Part shown: positions 10,744 through 19,977 of the stretch, piece after piece
Layout of the letters: every line of letters starts with the position of its first letter
How positions within the stretch are numbered: position 1 is the first letter of the stretch
From: Hyphomicrobium_A sp963728165
GTDB lineage: Bacteria > Pseudomonadota > Alphaproteobacteria > Rhizobiales > Hyphomicrobiaceae
DNA length: 64,000 nucleotides
NCBI GenBank assembly: GCA_963728165.1
Contig: CAVSIY010000006.1
Coordinates: forward strand, 744,001 to 808,000
Direction of reading: 5' to 3'
The notes under the pieces: model-generated
Databases searched by the model: none
Seen by the model: only the letters and a program-made list of their open reading frames with translations
What the model was told of the DNA's origin: nothing
Position numbers and translations under genes: made by a program

Positions 10744-11418
10744 GTGGCGCCACCTAAGAAAAACAATCACATTCTCGTGCTGGTGCGACACGGGGAGAGC
10801 GAGTGGAACCGGCGCAATCTGTTCACCGGCTGGCACAACCCCGACCTCTCCGAGAAAGGCCTGATCGAGGCGCTCGTCGCTGGACGCTTGCTCAAGGCCG
10901 AAGGCCTCATCTTCGACATCGCCTTCACCAGCCGCCTGAAGCGGGCGCAGCGCACGCTCGACATCATCCTGTCCGAGCTGGGCCAGTCCAACATCGAGAT
11001 CCGCTACAGCGAAGCCTTGAACGAGCGCCACTACGGCGATCTGTGCGGGCTCAACAAGGATGAGGCGCGCGAGCGTTGGGGCGAAGAGCAGGTCGAGGTC
11101 TGGCGGCGCAGCTACGACATCCCGCCGCCCGGCGGCGAAAGTCTGAAAGACACGGCCGACCGCGTGCTGCCTTACTATGCGGACGAGATCTGGCCCGAGC
11201 TGAGGGCCGGCAAGACCGCAATCGTGTCGGCACACGGAAACTCGCTGCGTGCTCTCATCATGACTTTGGAAGGACTGAGCGAGCAGGAGATCCTGGACCG
11301 CGAGTTCGCGACCGGAGCTCCCATCATCTATCGCCTGTCGTCGGACGGCACCGTGATCGAGCGCAAGGACTTGCTCCCGACCCGCAGCCTCGATGCCCCT
11401 CCCGAGGACGTCTTGTAA
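10744..11418 (+). CDS. gpmA: 2,3-bisphosphoglycerate-dependent phosphoglycerate mutase
   Basis: 224 residues from a GTG. The catalytic phosphohistidine is in LVRHGESEWNRRNLFTGW and the second active-site histidine in SAHGNSLRAL. It interconverts 3- and 2-phosphoglycerate in glycolysis and gluconeogenesis. The GTG at 10744 is preferred because GGAA lies 8 bases upstream; a TTG at 10729 is an alternative. It follows dapB by 17 bp and precedes the DUF4337 gene by 13 bp, suggesting one transcript. The dapB-gpmA pairing is common in Hyphomicrobiales. Confidence 0.95.
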   Translation: MAPPKKNNHILVLVRHGESEWNRRNLFTGWHNPDLSEKGLIEALVAGRLLKAEGLIFDIAFTSRLKRAQRTLDIILSELGQSNIEIRYSEALNERHYGDLCGLNKDEARERWGEEQVEVWRRSYDIPPPGGESLKDTADRVLPYYADEIWPELRAGKTAIVSAHGNSLRALIMTLEGLSEQEILDREFATGAPIIYRLSSDGTVIERKDLLPTRSLDAPPEDVL

Positions 11419-11431
11419 GGGGGAACAGGTC

Positions 11432-12028
11432 ATGGCCTTCAAGGATCTCGTCGATACGGTCGAGGAGGGCACGACCAAGCACCGCGACCGGCTGATCGCC
11501 GTCTACATCGGCGTGCTGGCGGTCGCGCTCGCCATCTGCAGCGTCGGCGCCGGCAATGCCACCAAGGACGCCACCGCACGCAACATCGAAGCTGCCAACG
11601 CTTGGGCCTTCTTCCAGGCCAAGAACATCCGCCGCAACGACGTGCGCCTCCAGATCGATGCCCTGCAGCTCAAGCTTGCGACCGAACCTGAGCTGCCGGC
11701 GCCGGCCCGGACCGCGATTGAGAGCAAGATCAAGGATTACCGCGCCAATGAAGCACGGCTGAGCTCGGAGCCCGAGACGGGCGAAGGGCTGAAGCAGCTG
11801 CTCGCCAAGGGCAAGTCGCTGGAAGCGCAGCGCGACTGGGCCATGCGCAAGGACCCTTATTTCGACTACGCGCAGGCGCTCTTGCAGATCGCCATCGTGC
11901 TGGCCTCGGTGTCGATCATTACCGGCGGAACGAGCCTCCTCATCCTGAGCATCGTCCTGGCGAGCGGTGGCGCTCTCCTGACCTTCAACGGCTTCACCCT
12001 CGCCTACGCCCTTCCCTATATCGGCTAG
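11432..12028 (+). CDS. DUF4337-type membrane protein
   Basis: 198 residues. One membrane segment lies near residues 20-40 (RLIAVYIGVLAVALAICSVG), then a predicted coiled helix of about 90 residues (NIEAANAWAFFQAKNIRRNDVRLQIDAL...), and two more hydrophobic segments at the C-terminus. The arrangement and the motif ANAWAFFQAKNIR match the DUF4337 family; its function is not known. A GGGGGAACAG ribosome region precedes the ATG. It starts 13 bp after gpmA, so it is probably read with gpmA. Confidence 0.85.
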   Translation: MAFKDLVDTVEEGTTKHRDRLIAVYIGVLAVALAICSVGAGNATKDATARNIEAANAWAFFQAKNIRRNDVRLQIDALQLKLATEPELPAPARTAIESKIKDYRANEARLSSEPETGEGLKQLLAKGKSLEAQRDWAMRKDPYFDYAQALLQIAIVLASVSIITGGTSLLILSIVLASGGALLTFNGFTLAYALPYIG

Positions 12029-12123
12029 CCGCTTTTTCTTGCCCCCAGATCTTCTTGCCCCGAGATCGCCGGGCGGGTAGCACTACCCGCGCGCCGCCAA
12101 ACCGAGATGAGACCCTTTCCGAT

Positions 12124-13239
12124 ATGACCACCTATCGCTTGCTTCTGCTGCCCGGCGACGGGATCGGCCTCGAGACCATGGCCGAGGTCGAACGCGTCAT
12201 CGCCTTCTTCAACGAGACGGCCAAGGGCGCCAAGTTCGCGACCGAGACGGACCTCGTCGGCGGCGCCGCCTTCGACAAGCATGGCGTGGCGATCAGCGAC
12301 GAGGCGATGGCCAAAGCACAGGACGCCGACGCCGTCATCTTCGGCGCCGTCGGCGGCCCGAAGTGGGATGGTGTTCCTTATGCCGTGCGCCCCGAGGCGG
12401 GCCTCTTGCGACTGCGCAAGGACCTGGGCCTCTTCGCCAACCTGCGCCCGGCCATCTGCTATCCGGCGCTGGCGGATGCCTCCTCCTTGAAGCGCGAGCT
12501 CGTCGAAGGGCTCGACATCATGATCGTGCGCGAGCTGACGGGCGGCGTCTATTTCGGCGAGCCCAAGGAGATCGTCACGCTCGAGAACGGGGAGAAGCGC
12601 GCGGTCGATACCCAGATCTACACCACGCACGAGATCGAGCGCATCGCCAAGGTCGCCTTCGACCTCGCGCGCAAGCGCTCGGGCAAGGTGCACTCCGCCG
12701 AAAAGCGCAACGTCATGCGCACGGGCGTGTTGTGGAACGAGGTGGTGACGGCGACGCATAAGGCCTATGCGCCGGATGTGACGCTCGAGCACATCCTCGC
12801 CGACAACTGCGCCATGCAGCTCGTGCGCAATCCGAAGCAGTTCGACGTCATTGTGACCGACAACCTGTTCGGCGACGTGCTCTCCGACGAGGCCGCCATG
12901 ACGACGGGCTCGCTCGGCATGCTGCCGTCGGCCTCGCTCGGCGCACCCGACCCCAAGACCGGCAAGCGCAAGGCCCTCTATGAGCCCTGCCATGGCTCGG
13001 CGCCGGACATCGCGGGCAAGGGCCTCGCCAATCCCATCGCCACCATCGCCTCCTTCGGCATGGCGCTGCGCTACTCCTTCGACATGGGTAAAGAGGCCGA
13101 TCTGCTCGATTCCGCCATCGCCGCGGCCCTCGCCGCGGGCCTCAGAACCGCCGACATCATGCAGCCCGGCATGCGCCAGGTGGGAACGGGCGAAATGGGC
13201 GCTGCCATCGTCAAGGAGCTGGGCAAGCTCGCGACTTGA
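12124..13239 (+). CDS. leuB: 3-isopropylmalate dehydrogenase
   Basis: 371 residues, full family length. It oxidises and decarboxylates 3-isopropylmalate with NAD+ in leucine synthesis. The metal- and NAD-binding signature NLFGDVLSDEAAMTTGSLGMLPSASL is complete, and the substrate-loop arginines (EAGLLRLRKDLGLFANLRP) are present. The N-terminal loop reads PGDGIGLE where most family members have GIGPE, a single P-to-L change outside the catalytic residues. Start chosen at MTTYRLLLLPGDG. asd follows after 82 bp. Confidence 0.97.
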   Translation: MTTYRLLLLPGDGIGLETMAEVERVIAFFNETAKGAKFATETDLVGGAAFDKHGVAISDEAMAKAQDADAVIFGAVGGPKWDGVPYAVRPEAGLLRLRKDLGLFANLRPAICYPALADASSLKRELVEGLDIMIVRELTGGVYFGEPKEIVTLENGEKRAVDTQIYTTHEIERIAKVAFDLARKRSGKVHSAEKRNVMRTGVLWNEVVTATHKAYAPDVTLEHILADNCAMQLVRNPKQFDVIVTDNLFGDVLSDEAAMTTGSLGMLPSASLGAPDPKTGKRKALYEPCHGSAPDIAGKGLANPIATIASFGMALRYSFDMGKEADLLDSAIAAALAAGLRTADIMQPGMRQVGTGEMGAAIVKELGKLAT

Positions 13240-13321
13240 GCCAAGCCGGCGCCCGCCAGGCCTTGCAACACGGGCCTGCCGCGCGTAAGTGATCGCCCGC
13301 AGAAGCGATAGGATCTCAGCG

Positions 13322-14350
13322 ATGGGCTACAGGATTGCCGTTGTCGGCGCCACGGGCAACGTGGGCCGTGAAATGCTGAACGTGCTGGCCGAGCGCGAGT
13401 TTCCGGCCGAAGAGGTCTATGCGATTGCGTCGCGCCGTTCGCGTGGCACCGAGGTGTCGTTCGGCGACAAGACGCTCAAGTGCCACGATCTGGAGCAGTT
13501 CGACTTCTCCAAGGTGGACTTCTGCCTCATGTCGGCGGGCTCGACCGTTTCCAAGGAGTGGTCGCCCAAGATCGGCGCCAAGGGCTGCATCGTCATCGAT
13601 AATTCGTCCGCCTGGCGCTATGACCGGGACGTGCCGCTGATCGTTCCTGAGGTGAACGCCGACGCGGTCAAGGGCTATACCAAGAAGAACATCATCGCCA
13701 ATCCCAACTGCTCGACCGCACAGCTCGTCGTCGTCCTGAAGCCGCTGCACGATGCGGCGACGATCAAGCGCGTCGTGGTTGCGACCTATCAATCCGTGTC
13801 GGGCGCCGGCAAGGAGGCGATGGACGAGCTATGGCGGCAGACCAAGAGCATGTACGTCCCGGGGACGGACGTCGAGCCGAGTAAGTTCACCAAGCAGATC
13901 GCCTTCAACTGCATTCCTCAAATCGACGTCTTCATGGAGGACGGCTACACGAAAGAGGAATGGAAGATGCTGGCCGAGACCAAGAAGATTCTCGATCCCC
14001 GCATCAAGCTGACCGCGACCTGCGTGCGCGTGCCGGTGTTCGTCGGCCACTCCGAGGCGGTCAACATCGAGTTCGAGAAGCCGCTCTCAGCCGCGGATGC
14101 GCGCGAGATCCTGCGCACAGCCCCGGGTGTCCTCGTCGTCGACAAACGCGAGCCGGGCGGCTACGTGACGCCGGTCGAGGCGGCCGGCGAGTTCGCAACC
14201 TACGTGTCGCGCATTCGCGAGGACGCGACCGTCGACAACGGCCTGGCGCTGTGGATCGTGGCGGACAATCTCTTGAAGGGCGCCGCGCTGAATACGGTGC
14301 AGATCGCCGAGACGATCATCAACCGCAAGCTCTTGCCCAACGCGGCCTGA
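13322..14350 (+). CDS. asd: Aspartate-semialdehyde dehydrogenase
   Basis: 342 residues. It reduces aspartyl phosphate to aspartate semialdehyde, the branch point for lysine, threonine and methionine. The Rossmann loop is VVGATGNVGREML and the catalytic cysteine is in NPNCSTAQLVV; the second-half motif RVPVFVGHSEAVNIEFE carries the conserved histidine. The start is the ATG at MGYRIAVVGATG; an upstream in-frame start would add 11 residues of no family similarity. The leuB-asd order is standard in Rhizobiales. The convergent marR gene follows after 36 bp. Confidence 0.97.
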   Translation: MGYRIAVVGATGNVGREMLNVLAEREFPAEEVYAIASRRSRGTEVSFGDKTLKCHDLEQFDFSKVDFCLMSAGSTVSKEWSPKIGAKGCIVIDNSSAWRYDRDVPLIVPEVNADAVKGYTKKNIIANPNCSTAQLVVVLKPLHDAATIKRVVVATYQSVSGAGKEAMDELWRQTKSMYVPGTDVEPSKFTKQIAFNCIPQIDVFMEDGYTKEEWKMLAETKKILDPRIKLTATCVRVPVFVGHSEAVNIEFEKPLSAADAREILRTAPGVLVVDKREPGGYVTPVEAAGEFATYVSRIREDATVDNGLALWIVADNLLKGAALNTVQIAETIINRKLLPNAA

Positions 14351-14386
14351 GGGCCCGAGCATCCGCTCGAGCGGCCGCCAGCTCAT

Positions 14387-14887
14387 TCAAGCTTGCTTTT
14401 CGGCGCATTCGTCCTTGGACTGCAGGCTGCCGAGCGCTTCGACGATCGCGTGCAGGTCCTGCAGGAAGCGCTCGCGCTGGTGACCGGGAAGCACGGCGAG
14501 GATTTTGTCGTCGACGCGGCGCGCCAGCGGGTCGGTGGCCTTGAGGACGCGCCAGCCCTCCTCGGTGAGCTTGACCGCATAGGCGCGCGCATCGTCCTTG
14601 GTGCGCCGGCGCTGCAGCAAGCCCTTCTTGAGCATGCGCCTTACGATGTCGGCCAGAGTCGAGCGGTCGACGCCGGTCTTCTCGACCAGATGCGTCTGGC
14701 TTACACCCTCGTTTTGCGAGACAGCCACCAACACCGCGTATTGCCGCGGCGTCAGATCTTCGGCGCCCATCTCACCTTGGAAGATATCGCTGGCGCACTG
14801 TCCTGCCCGATGCAAAAGATGAATTGGCGATCGCTCCAGCCTTCCGACCGCCATATCGCGTGCCCTATGCCGTGCCATGATTATCAT
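14387..14887 (-). CDS. MarR-family transcriptional regulator
   Basis: 166 residues from the first ATG, 163 from a third-codon-later ATG (MARHRARD). The winged helix is seen as LTPRQYAVLVAVSQNEGVSQTHLVEKTGVDRSTLADIVRRMLKKGLLQRRRTKDDARAYAVKLTEEG, a typical MarR recognition helix and wing. It would be a dimeric repressor responding to a small ligand. No transport or oxidation gene that it might control is adjacent, and asd is convergent. The dyads in the 230-bp upstream spacer are candidate operators. Confidence 0.92.
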   Translation of the reverse strand: MIIMARHRARDMAVGRLERSPIHLLHRAGQCASDIFQGEMGAEDLTPRQYAVLVAVSQNEGVSQTHLVEKTGVDRSTLADIVRRMLKKGLLQRRRTKDDARAYAVKLTEEGWRVLKATDPLARRVDDKILAVLPGHQRERFLQDLHAIVEALGSLQSKDECAEKQA

Positions 14888-15015
14888 TGGTCAAGGTAAA
14901 GGCTCGTCCGAAACGTCGCCTCGTCGGACAACGGATCAACCCCCCGAGCCCACCTTTGCCGGTGAGGAAAAGGTTACAGTGCGATTTGGAGAAAATACCA
15001 GTTTCGAGCGTTCGT

Positions 15016-15035
15016 CTAGAGCAAAACAACTCTAG
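15016..15035. repeat. Inverted repeat in the 230-bp spacer upstream of the MarR gene
   Basis: CTAGAG and CTCTAG flank an 8-base A-rich loop. It lies in the otherwise gene-free, relatively A+T-rich spacer 14888-15117, between marR and the 3' end of the first septation protein. It may be an operator or a processing hairpin; I cannot tell which. Confidence 0.35.
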
Positions 15036-15117
15036 CCGCCAACAATTCGCAAGATATTGTCGCACAGCATTTTGAATACTGAGTGTCAGTGCAAAGATCT
15101 TCTGACAAGCGATTGGG

Positions 15118-15708
15118 TTAATCGTTGGGAAGTTCGTACTGGCGTAACAAGCCGATCTGAGCGACGGCGAAAGCCATGGTCAGCGGCATGATGCCGAAGA
15201 CCTTGAAGCTCACCCAGGCGTCGGTAGAGAACGAGCGCCATACGATCTCATTCAACACGGCGAGACACACAAAGAAACAGGCCCAACGCAGGGTCAGCTT
15301 GCGCCAACCTTCCTCCGTCAGCCGGAACACCTCGCCAAACACGATCTTCAACAGAGACTGACCGTAGAAAAGTCCGACGAACAGCGCGCCCCCGAAGAGC
15401 GCATTCACGATCGTCGGCTTGATCTTGATGAAGTGGTCGTCATGCAGCCACAACGTGAGGCCGCCGAACACCATGACGCAGACGCCGGTCACCAGCGGCA
15501 TGACCGGGATGCGCCCGAACAGGATGCGGGAGGCGATGAGCGAGGCGATCGTGGCCGCCATGAAGGTGCCGGTCCCCCAGAAGATGCCCGCACGCGCGTT
15601 GACGACGAAGAAGACGACGAGCGGGCCGACCTCGACCAGGAGCTTGAGCATCTGGGCCCCGACCGAGGGCCCCTCCGCCGGCTTGGTGTCTGCCTCGTTT
15701 GCCATCAT
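15118..15708 (-). CDS. YciB/IspZ-type septation protein, copy A
   Basis: 196 residues, close to the usual YciB length, with five to six membrane segments. It carries the family patterns EVGPLVVFFVVNARAGIFWGTGTFM, FGRIPVMPL, HDDHFIKIKPTIVNALFGGALFVGL, and RLTEEGWRKLT. YciB proteins help the inner-membrane side of cell division and envelope integrity. AGGAGG lies directly before the double ATG (15708 or 15705); the second gives better spacing. It is the last gene of a minus-strand run ftsY - copy B - copy A. Confidence 0.9.
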   Translation of the reverse strand: MMANEADTKPAEGPSVGAQMLKLLVEVGPLVVFFVVNARAGIFWGTGTFMAATIASLIASRILFGRIPVMPLVTGVCVMVFGGLTLWLHDDHFIKIKPTIVNALFGGALFVGLFYGQSLLKIVFGEVFRLTEEGWRKLTLRWACFFVCLAVLNEIVWRSFSTDAWVSFKVFGIMPLTMAFAVAQIGLLRQYELPND

Positions 15709-15785
15709 GCCTCCTCGCTCAACTCTTGCTCGAATCTTGCTCGAAATCCGATCCGCTCCAGCGGAATCTGTCCTCCACCTGCACC

Positions 15786-16556
15786 CTAGCCCAGCTTGGC
15801 TTCCCGCGATTGTGGCAGCGACGGCTTGCCCTCGACCTCGGCGGCGTCCGGGTCCGATGCGGCAGGGTCGGGCCCGTTCGCAGCCTTGGCTGCCGGCGAC
15901 CGCGCCAGCGAGCTCGGCGTCGGCAGCAGCACCATGGGTTTCTTTTCGGGGACGCGATAACGCTGCATGGCACGCGTCAGATACCAGGCATAGAACCCCG
16001 ACAGCGGCATGATGAGCGCCACCTTGAAAGCGATCCAGATCCCGACGCCGTCCATCTGTAAGCCCAGGACATTGTAGATCTGCTCGTCCTTGAAGGTCAG
16101 GCGCACGAACTCGTTGGCGAATGCCGTGAAGACGAAGAACCAGGCGAAGCTCCACGTGAACTTGTCCCAGCCCTCCTTGGTGTAATGGAACGTCTTCTCG
16201 AACACGTACTTGAAGAAATTCCGCTCGTACCACAAGCCGCCGAACAGGAACGCCGCGAACATCGCATTGAAGATCGTTACCTTGATCTGCACCCACATGG
16301 CATCGTGGGTCACGATCGTCATGGTCCCGAACACCACCGTCACCGTGGAGGCGATCAGCGGAAAGATGGGCAGGCGCCCCAGCACAATCAGCATCGCGAA
16401 GATCGCGACCACGGTCGAGATGATGAGCGCCCACGTGCCGGCCGTGATGCCGTACATTGCGTTGACGAGGAACATCAAGACGAGCGGGCCGAACTCGCTC
16501 AGGATGTTCACCGTCTGCTCAAGATTGAAAGGCATCAATCGCTTCAACGCGCCCAT
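15786..16556 (-). CDS. YciB/IspZ-type septation protein, copy B, with C-terminal tail
   Basis: 256 residues. The first 190 align by eye with copy A throughout (FGPLVLMFLVNAMYGITAGTW, LGRLPIFPL, HDAMWVQIKVTIFNAMFAAFLFGGL, HYTKEGWDKFTWSFAWFFVF, IMPLSGFYAWYLT). Copy B then has an extra hydrophilic Ala/Pro-rich tail of about 60 residues (PEKKPMVLLPTPSSLARSPAAK...), absent from copy A and from ordinary YciB. It lies 71 bp after ftsY and 77 bp before copy A. Because of the divergence I treat it as an old paralogue, not a recent duplication. Confidence 0.88.
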   Translation of the reverse strand: MGALKRLMPFNLEQTVNILSEFGPLVLMFLVNAMYGITAGTWALIISTVVAIFAMLIVLGRLPIFPLIASTVTVVFGTMTIVTHDAMWVQIKVTIFNAMFAAFLFGGLWYERNFFKYVFEKTFHYTKEGWDKFTWSFAWFFVFTAFANEFVRLTFKDEQIYNVLGLQMDGVGIWIAFKVALIMPLSGFYAWYLTRAMQRYRVPEKKPMVLLPTPSSLARSPAAKAANGPDPAASDPDAAEVEGKPSLPQSREAKLG

Positions 16557-16627
16557 GTGCCCGAGATCATCCTTTCCCTGTTAACATTTGTTGATTATCG
16601 CCCTTTTGAGCCGCCTTTGCGGCTTTC

Positions 16628-17653
16628 TCAGCCACCCGCTATGGCCTCGGCGAACTCACCGGGATCGAACGGCTGCAAGTCGTCGACGCCCTCGCCGATG
16701 CCGATCGCGCGCACCGGCAGTCCATGCTTGGCGGAGATGGCCACCAGAATTCCCCCCCTCGCCGTGCCGTCGAGCTTGGTCATGACGAGGCCCGTGACGC
16801 CGGCGCGCTCGCGGAAGACATCCACTTGCGCCAAGGCATTCTGACCCGTCGTGGCATCGAGCACCAGCAGCACGTCGTGGGGAGCCGTGGGGTCGACCTT
16901 GCGCAGCACGCGGATGACCTTGGCAAGCTCCTCCATCAGCCCTTCCTTGTTCTGCAGCCGCCCCGCAGTGTCGACCAGCAGGACGTCGGCACCTTCGGCG
17001 CGCGCTTGCACCAAAGCGTCATAAACAAGACCGGCCGCATCCGAATTGACGGCGCGCGCCACCACCGTCGCGCCTGTGCGCTCGCCCCAGATCTTGAGCT
17101 GGTCAATGGCCGCGGCGCGAAAGGTGTCGCCGGCTGCAAGCATCACCGACTTGCCCTCGCGGATGAGTTGCGCGGCGAGCTTGCCGATCGTCGTCGTCTT
17201 GCCGGTGCCGTTGACGCCGATGACCAGGATGACGTGCGGCTTGTGGCCGGCGTCAATCGTCAGGGGCTCAGCCACCGGCGCCAGCACGCGCTCCACCTCG
17301 GCCTTCAAGACGGCGCGCACGTCGTCGGCTTCGATGCCCTTCTCGTAGCGCCCCTTGCCCAGCGTCGTGATGATGCGCTCGGCCGTATCGAGACCCAAGT
17401 CCGCCTCGATCAGCACGTCCTCCAGATCCTGAAGCGTGTCCACATCGAGCTTGCGCTTGGTGAAGATGCCGGTGATGCCGTCCGACAATTTGGCCGACGT
17501 CTTGCCGAGTCCTTGCCGCAGGCGGCCGAACCAGCCCCCCGATGCAGCGCGCGGCTCCTCCGCCGCCTCCACTGCCGTCGCCGTCTCGGGCGCGGGCTTT
17601 GCGCCCCACAGCCGGCCAAAGCCACCCTGGCGCTTGGTTCCCTGCTCGCTCAC
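16628..17653 (-). CDS. ftsY: Signal recognition particle receptor FtsY
   Basis: 341 residues from a GTG. FtsY docks SRP-bound ribosomes at the membrane. The N domain is followed by the GTPase: G1 GVNGTGKTTTIGKLA, the insertion-box motif AGDTFRAAA, G3 DTAGR, G4 TKLDGTARGG, and the terminal GEGVDDLQPFDPGEFAEAI. There is only a short acidic-poor N-terminal region, as in other alphaproteobacteria. The start codon overlaps the mtaB stop (GTGA), indicating translational coupling. Ffh, its partner, is encoded about 4.5 kb away on the other strand. Confidence 0.96.
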   Translation of the reverse strand: MSEQGTKRQGGFGRLWGAKPAPETATAVEAAEEPRAASGGWFGRLRQGLGKTSAKLSDGITGIFTKRKLDVDTLQDLEDVLIEADLGLDTAERIITTLGKGRYEKGIEADDVRAVLKAEVERVLAPVAEPLTIDAGHKPHVILVIGVNGTGKTTTIGKLAAQLIREGKSVMLAAGDTFRAAAIDQLKIWGERTGATVVARAVNSDAAGLVYDALVQARAEGADVLLVDTAGRLQNKEGLMEELAKVIRVLRKVDPTAPHDVLLVLDATTGQNALAQVDVFRERAGVTGLVMTKLDGTARGGILVAISAKHGLPVRAIGIGEGVDDLQPFDPGEFAEAIAGG

Positions 17654-18906
17654 GCCACCACCTCGCCGGAGAGTCGCCGTCCATCGTGCCCGGCGACGCG
17701 CGCGCAGACGAGCGACCCCGGCGGATCGGCAGCGGCGACGCAGATCTCGGCGAACTGCCGCGTGCGGCCGAGGCCGTCCCGCTCCATCAGGACCTCGACC
17801 TCTAAGCCGGTCTGCGCGGCAAGAAACCGGGTGAGGGCCCCTGTTCCCTTTTCGCGCAAGCGCGCGGCGCGCTCCTTCACGAGGGCGCGTGCGACCTGCG
17901 GCATGCACGCAGCCGGCGTGCCCTTGCGCACCGAGAACGGAAAGACGTGGAGGAAGGTGAGGCCGCAGTCGTCAACGACGCTGAGCGAGTTTGAAAACAT
18001 CTCCTCGGTCTCGGTGGGGAAGCCCGCGATCAGATCGGCGCCGAACACCACGTCGGGGCGCACCCGGCGCACGTCCTCGCAGAAGCGCACCGCATCGGCG
18101 CGCGAGTGGCGCCGCTTCATGCGCTTCAGGACCAAATCGTCGCCCGCCTGCATGGAGAGATGCAGGTGCGGCATCAGGCGCTCCTCCTCGGCCACCGCCC
18201 GCATCAGGTCCGCGTCCGCCTCGACCTGGTCGATGGAGGAAAGCCGCAGCCGCTGCAGCTCCGGCACGTGCTTCAGGATCTGGCGCGCCAGCGTGCCGAG
18301 CGTCATCGAGCCGGGAAGGTCGGCGCCATAGGCGGTGATGTCGACGCCCGTCAGCACGACCTCGCGGCAGCCGCCCTCGACCAGGCGGCGGATCTGCGCC
18401 ACGACCTCGCCCGCTGGCACCGAGCGCGACGGCCCGCGGCCGAACGGAATGATGCAGAAAGTGCAACGGTGATCGCAGCCGTTCTGCACCTGCACGTAGG
18501 CGCGGGCGCGCGAGCCGAAGCCGTCGATCAGATGGCCGGCGGTCTCGCGCACGCTCATGATGTCGTCGACCTGCACGCGCTCGCATGATCCCGTCGACAG
18601 CCCTGCGAACGTCTCCGCCTTGAGCTTCTCGGCGTTGCCGACGACGTGATCGACCTCGGCAAGCGCCGCAAATCGCTCCGGCTCGACCTGGGCAGCGCAG
18701 CCGGTGACGATGAGGCGCGCGCCCGGGTGCTCGCGGCGCAGCTTGCGGATCGCCTGCGTCGCCTGGCGCACGGCTTCGCCCGTCACCGCGCACGTGTTGA
18801 CGATGATGGCGTCTTCGAGCCCGGCGTCGGACGCGTTCTTGCGCATCACCTCCAACTCGTACGCATTGAGCCGGCAGCCGAGCGTAATGATGAGTGGCTC
18901 CGACAT
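17650..18906 (-). CDS. mtaB: tRNA (N6-threonylcarbamoyladenosine-37-C2)-methylthiotransferase
   Basis: 418 residues. A radical-SAM enzyme that thiomethylates t6A37 in tRNAs reading ANN codons. The N-terminal domain has cysteines in LGCRLN, NTCAVT and TGCAAQ for one Fe-S cluster; the radical-SAM cluster motif is CDHRCTFC. A C-terminal TRAM-like segment ends the protein. The stop overlaps the ftsY GTG by 4 bp. A terminator between dapF and this gene suggests mtaB begins its own transcript. Confidence 0.95.
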   Translation of the reverse strand: MSEPLIITLGCRLNAYELEVMRKNASDAGLEDAIIVNTCAVTGEAVRQATQAIRKLRREHPGARLIVTGCAAQVEPERFAALAEVDHVVGNAEKLKAETFAGLSTGSCERVQVDDIMSVRETAGHLIDGFGSRARAYVQVQNGCDHRCTFCIIPFGRGPSRSVPAGEVVAQIRRLVEGGCREVVLTGVDITAYGADLPGSMTLGTLARQILKHVPELQRLRLSSIDQVEADADLMRAVAEEERLMPHLHLSMQAGDDLVLKRMKRRHSRADAVRFCEDVRRVRPDVVFGADLIAGFPTETEEMFSNSLSVVDDCGLTFLHVFPFSVRKGTPAACMPQVARALVKERAARLREKGTGALTRFLAAQTGLEVEVLMERDGLGRTRQFAEICVAAADPPGSLVCARVAGHDGRRLSGEVVA

Positions 18907-18957
18907 TCCTTACCTTGCCATCCCAAACCTAGCCGTCCCAAGTCGCATGCGCCGACC

Positions 18958-18999
18958 CAAAAACCAAAACGCGCCGGCCGCTCTCATCCAGGCCGGCGC
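18958..18999 (-). terminator. Rho-independent terminator of dapF
   Basis: On the minus strand GCGCCGGCC and GGCCGGCGC form a perfect 9-bp stem with an 11-base loop, followed by GTTTTGGTTTTT. It lies about 55 bp after the dapF stop and before mtaB. Confidence 0.85.
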
Positions 19000-19054
19000 T
19001 CCCTATCACTCATCACACAGCTGGCGGCTCAATACTCGACAACTTTGACGCCCG

Positions 19055-19921
19055 CTAGACTGGCACTGGAGACAGGGTTTCCGGCGACAGCGTGCCTTCG
19101 AGCTCGAGCTCCGTCGGGCCGCACATCAGGATGTGCCCGTCGGCCATCCAATCGATCAGGAGCGGGCCTCCCGGCAGCTCGACCGTCACCCGCCGCCCGG
19201 TAAGGTTCTTGCGCGCCGCCGCCACGGCCGCGGCGCACGCTGCCGTGCCGCAGGCGCGTGTGAGACCGGTGCCCCGCTCCCACGTCCTCAGCTTGAGGCG
19301 ATCGCGCGAGGTGACCTGGGCGAGCGAGATGTTGGCGCGCTCGGGAAAGAGCGGGTGGTTCTCCAGCAGAGGTCCGAAGCGGGCGAGGTCGTGGGCATCG
19401 ACATCGTCGACCCAGAAGATCGCGTGCGGGTTGCCGACGTTGACCACCGAGGGCGAATGCAGGACCGGGGCGTCGATCGGCCCGATCTGCAGCTCGATGC
19501 CGGTCGTATCGTGGAAGGGCTCGGCCAGCGGGATCTCGTCCCAGGCGAAGCGCGGCACCCCCATGTCGATGGTGACGTGCTCCGGGCTTTCGACCTCGGC
19601 CCGCAACAGGCCGGCATTGGTCTCCACCGTCAGCTCGCGTCGGCCGCTCTCTTGCGCCATTAGCCAAGCGACGCAGCGGGTCGCGTTGCCGCAAGCGCCG
19701 ACCTGCGATCCGTCGGCATTGAAAATGCGCATGAATACGTCGGCGGTGCTCGAGGGCTCCAGCACGATCACCTGATCGCAGCCGATGCCGTGTGCGCGGT
19801 TGCTGATGCGGCGGGCATCCTCCGGCGTCAGTTGAAGCGCGCGTGCGCGCGCGTCGAGCACGACGAAGTCGTTGCCGAGCCCGTTCATTTTGCGAAAGGG
19901 GAGGGTGGCCGAGCCATTCAT
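19055..19921 (-). CDS. dapF: Diaminopimelate epimerase
   Basis: 288 residues. It converts LL- to meso-diaminopimelate for lysine and peptidoglycan. Both active-site cysteines are present in their usual contexts: GACGNATRC and TRACGTAACA. The conserved start FRKMNGLGNDFVVLDAR is complete; I choose the ATG at 19921 (MNGSATLPFRKMNGLG) because the longer form to 19978 adds unrelated residues. Transcribed divergently from the sugar dehydrogenase, with 56 bp between the starts, so the two promoters must overlap. Confidence 0.96.
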   Translation of the reverse strand: MNGSATLPFRKMNGLGNDFVVLDARARALQLTPEDARRISNRAHGIGCDQVIVLEPSSTADVFMRIFNADGSQVGACGNATRCVAWLMAQESGRRELTVETNAGLLRAEVESPEHVTIDMGVPRFAWDEIPLAEPFHDTTGIELQIGPIDAPVLHSPSVVNVGNPHAIFWVDDVDAHDLARFGPLLENHPLFPERANISLAQVTSRDRLKLRTWERGTGLTRACGTAACAAAVAAARKNLTGRRVTVELPGGPLLIDWMADGHILMCGPTELELEGTLSPETLSPVPV

Positions 19922-19977
19922 GTGCCCATATATGGCGCCAGAGTGCCAAAAGACAATCGAACAAAGATCGGGCGGCA

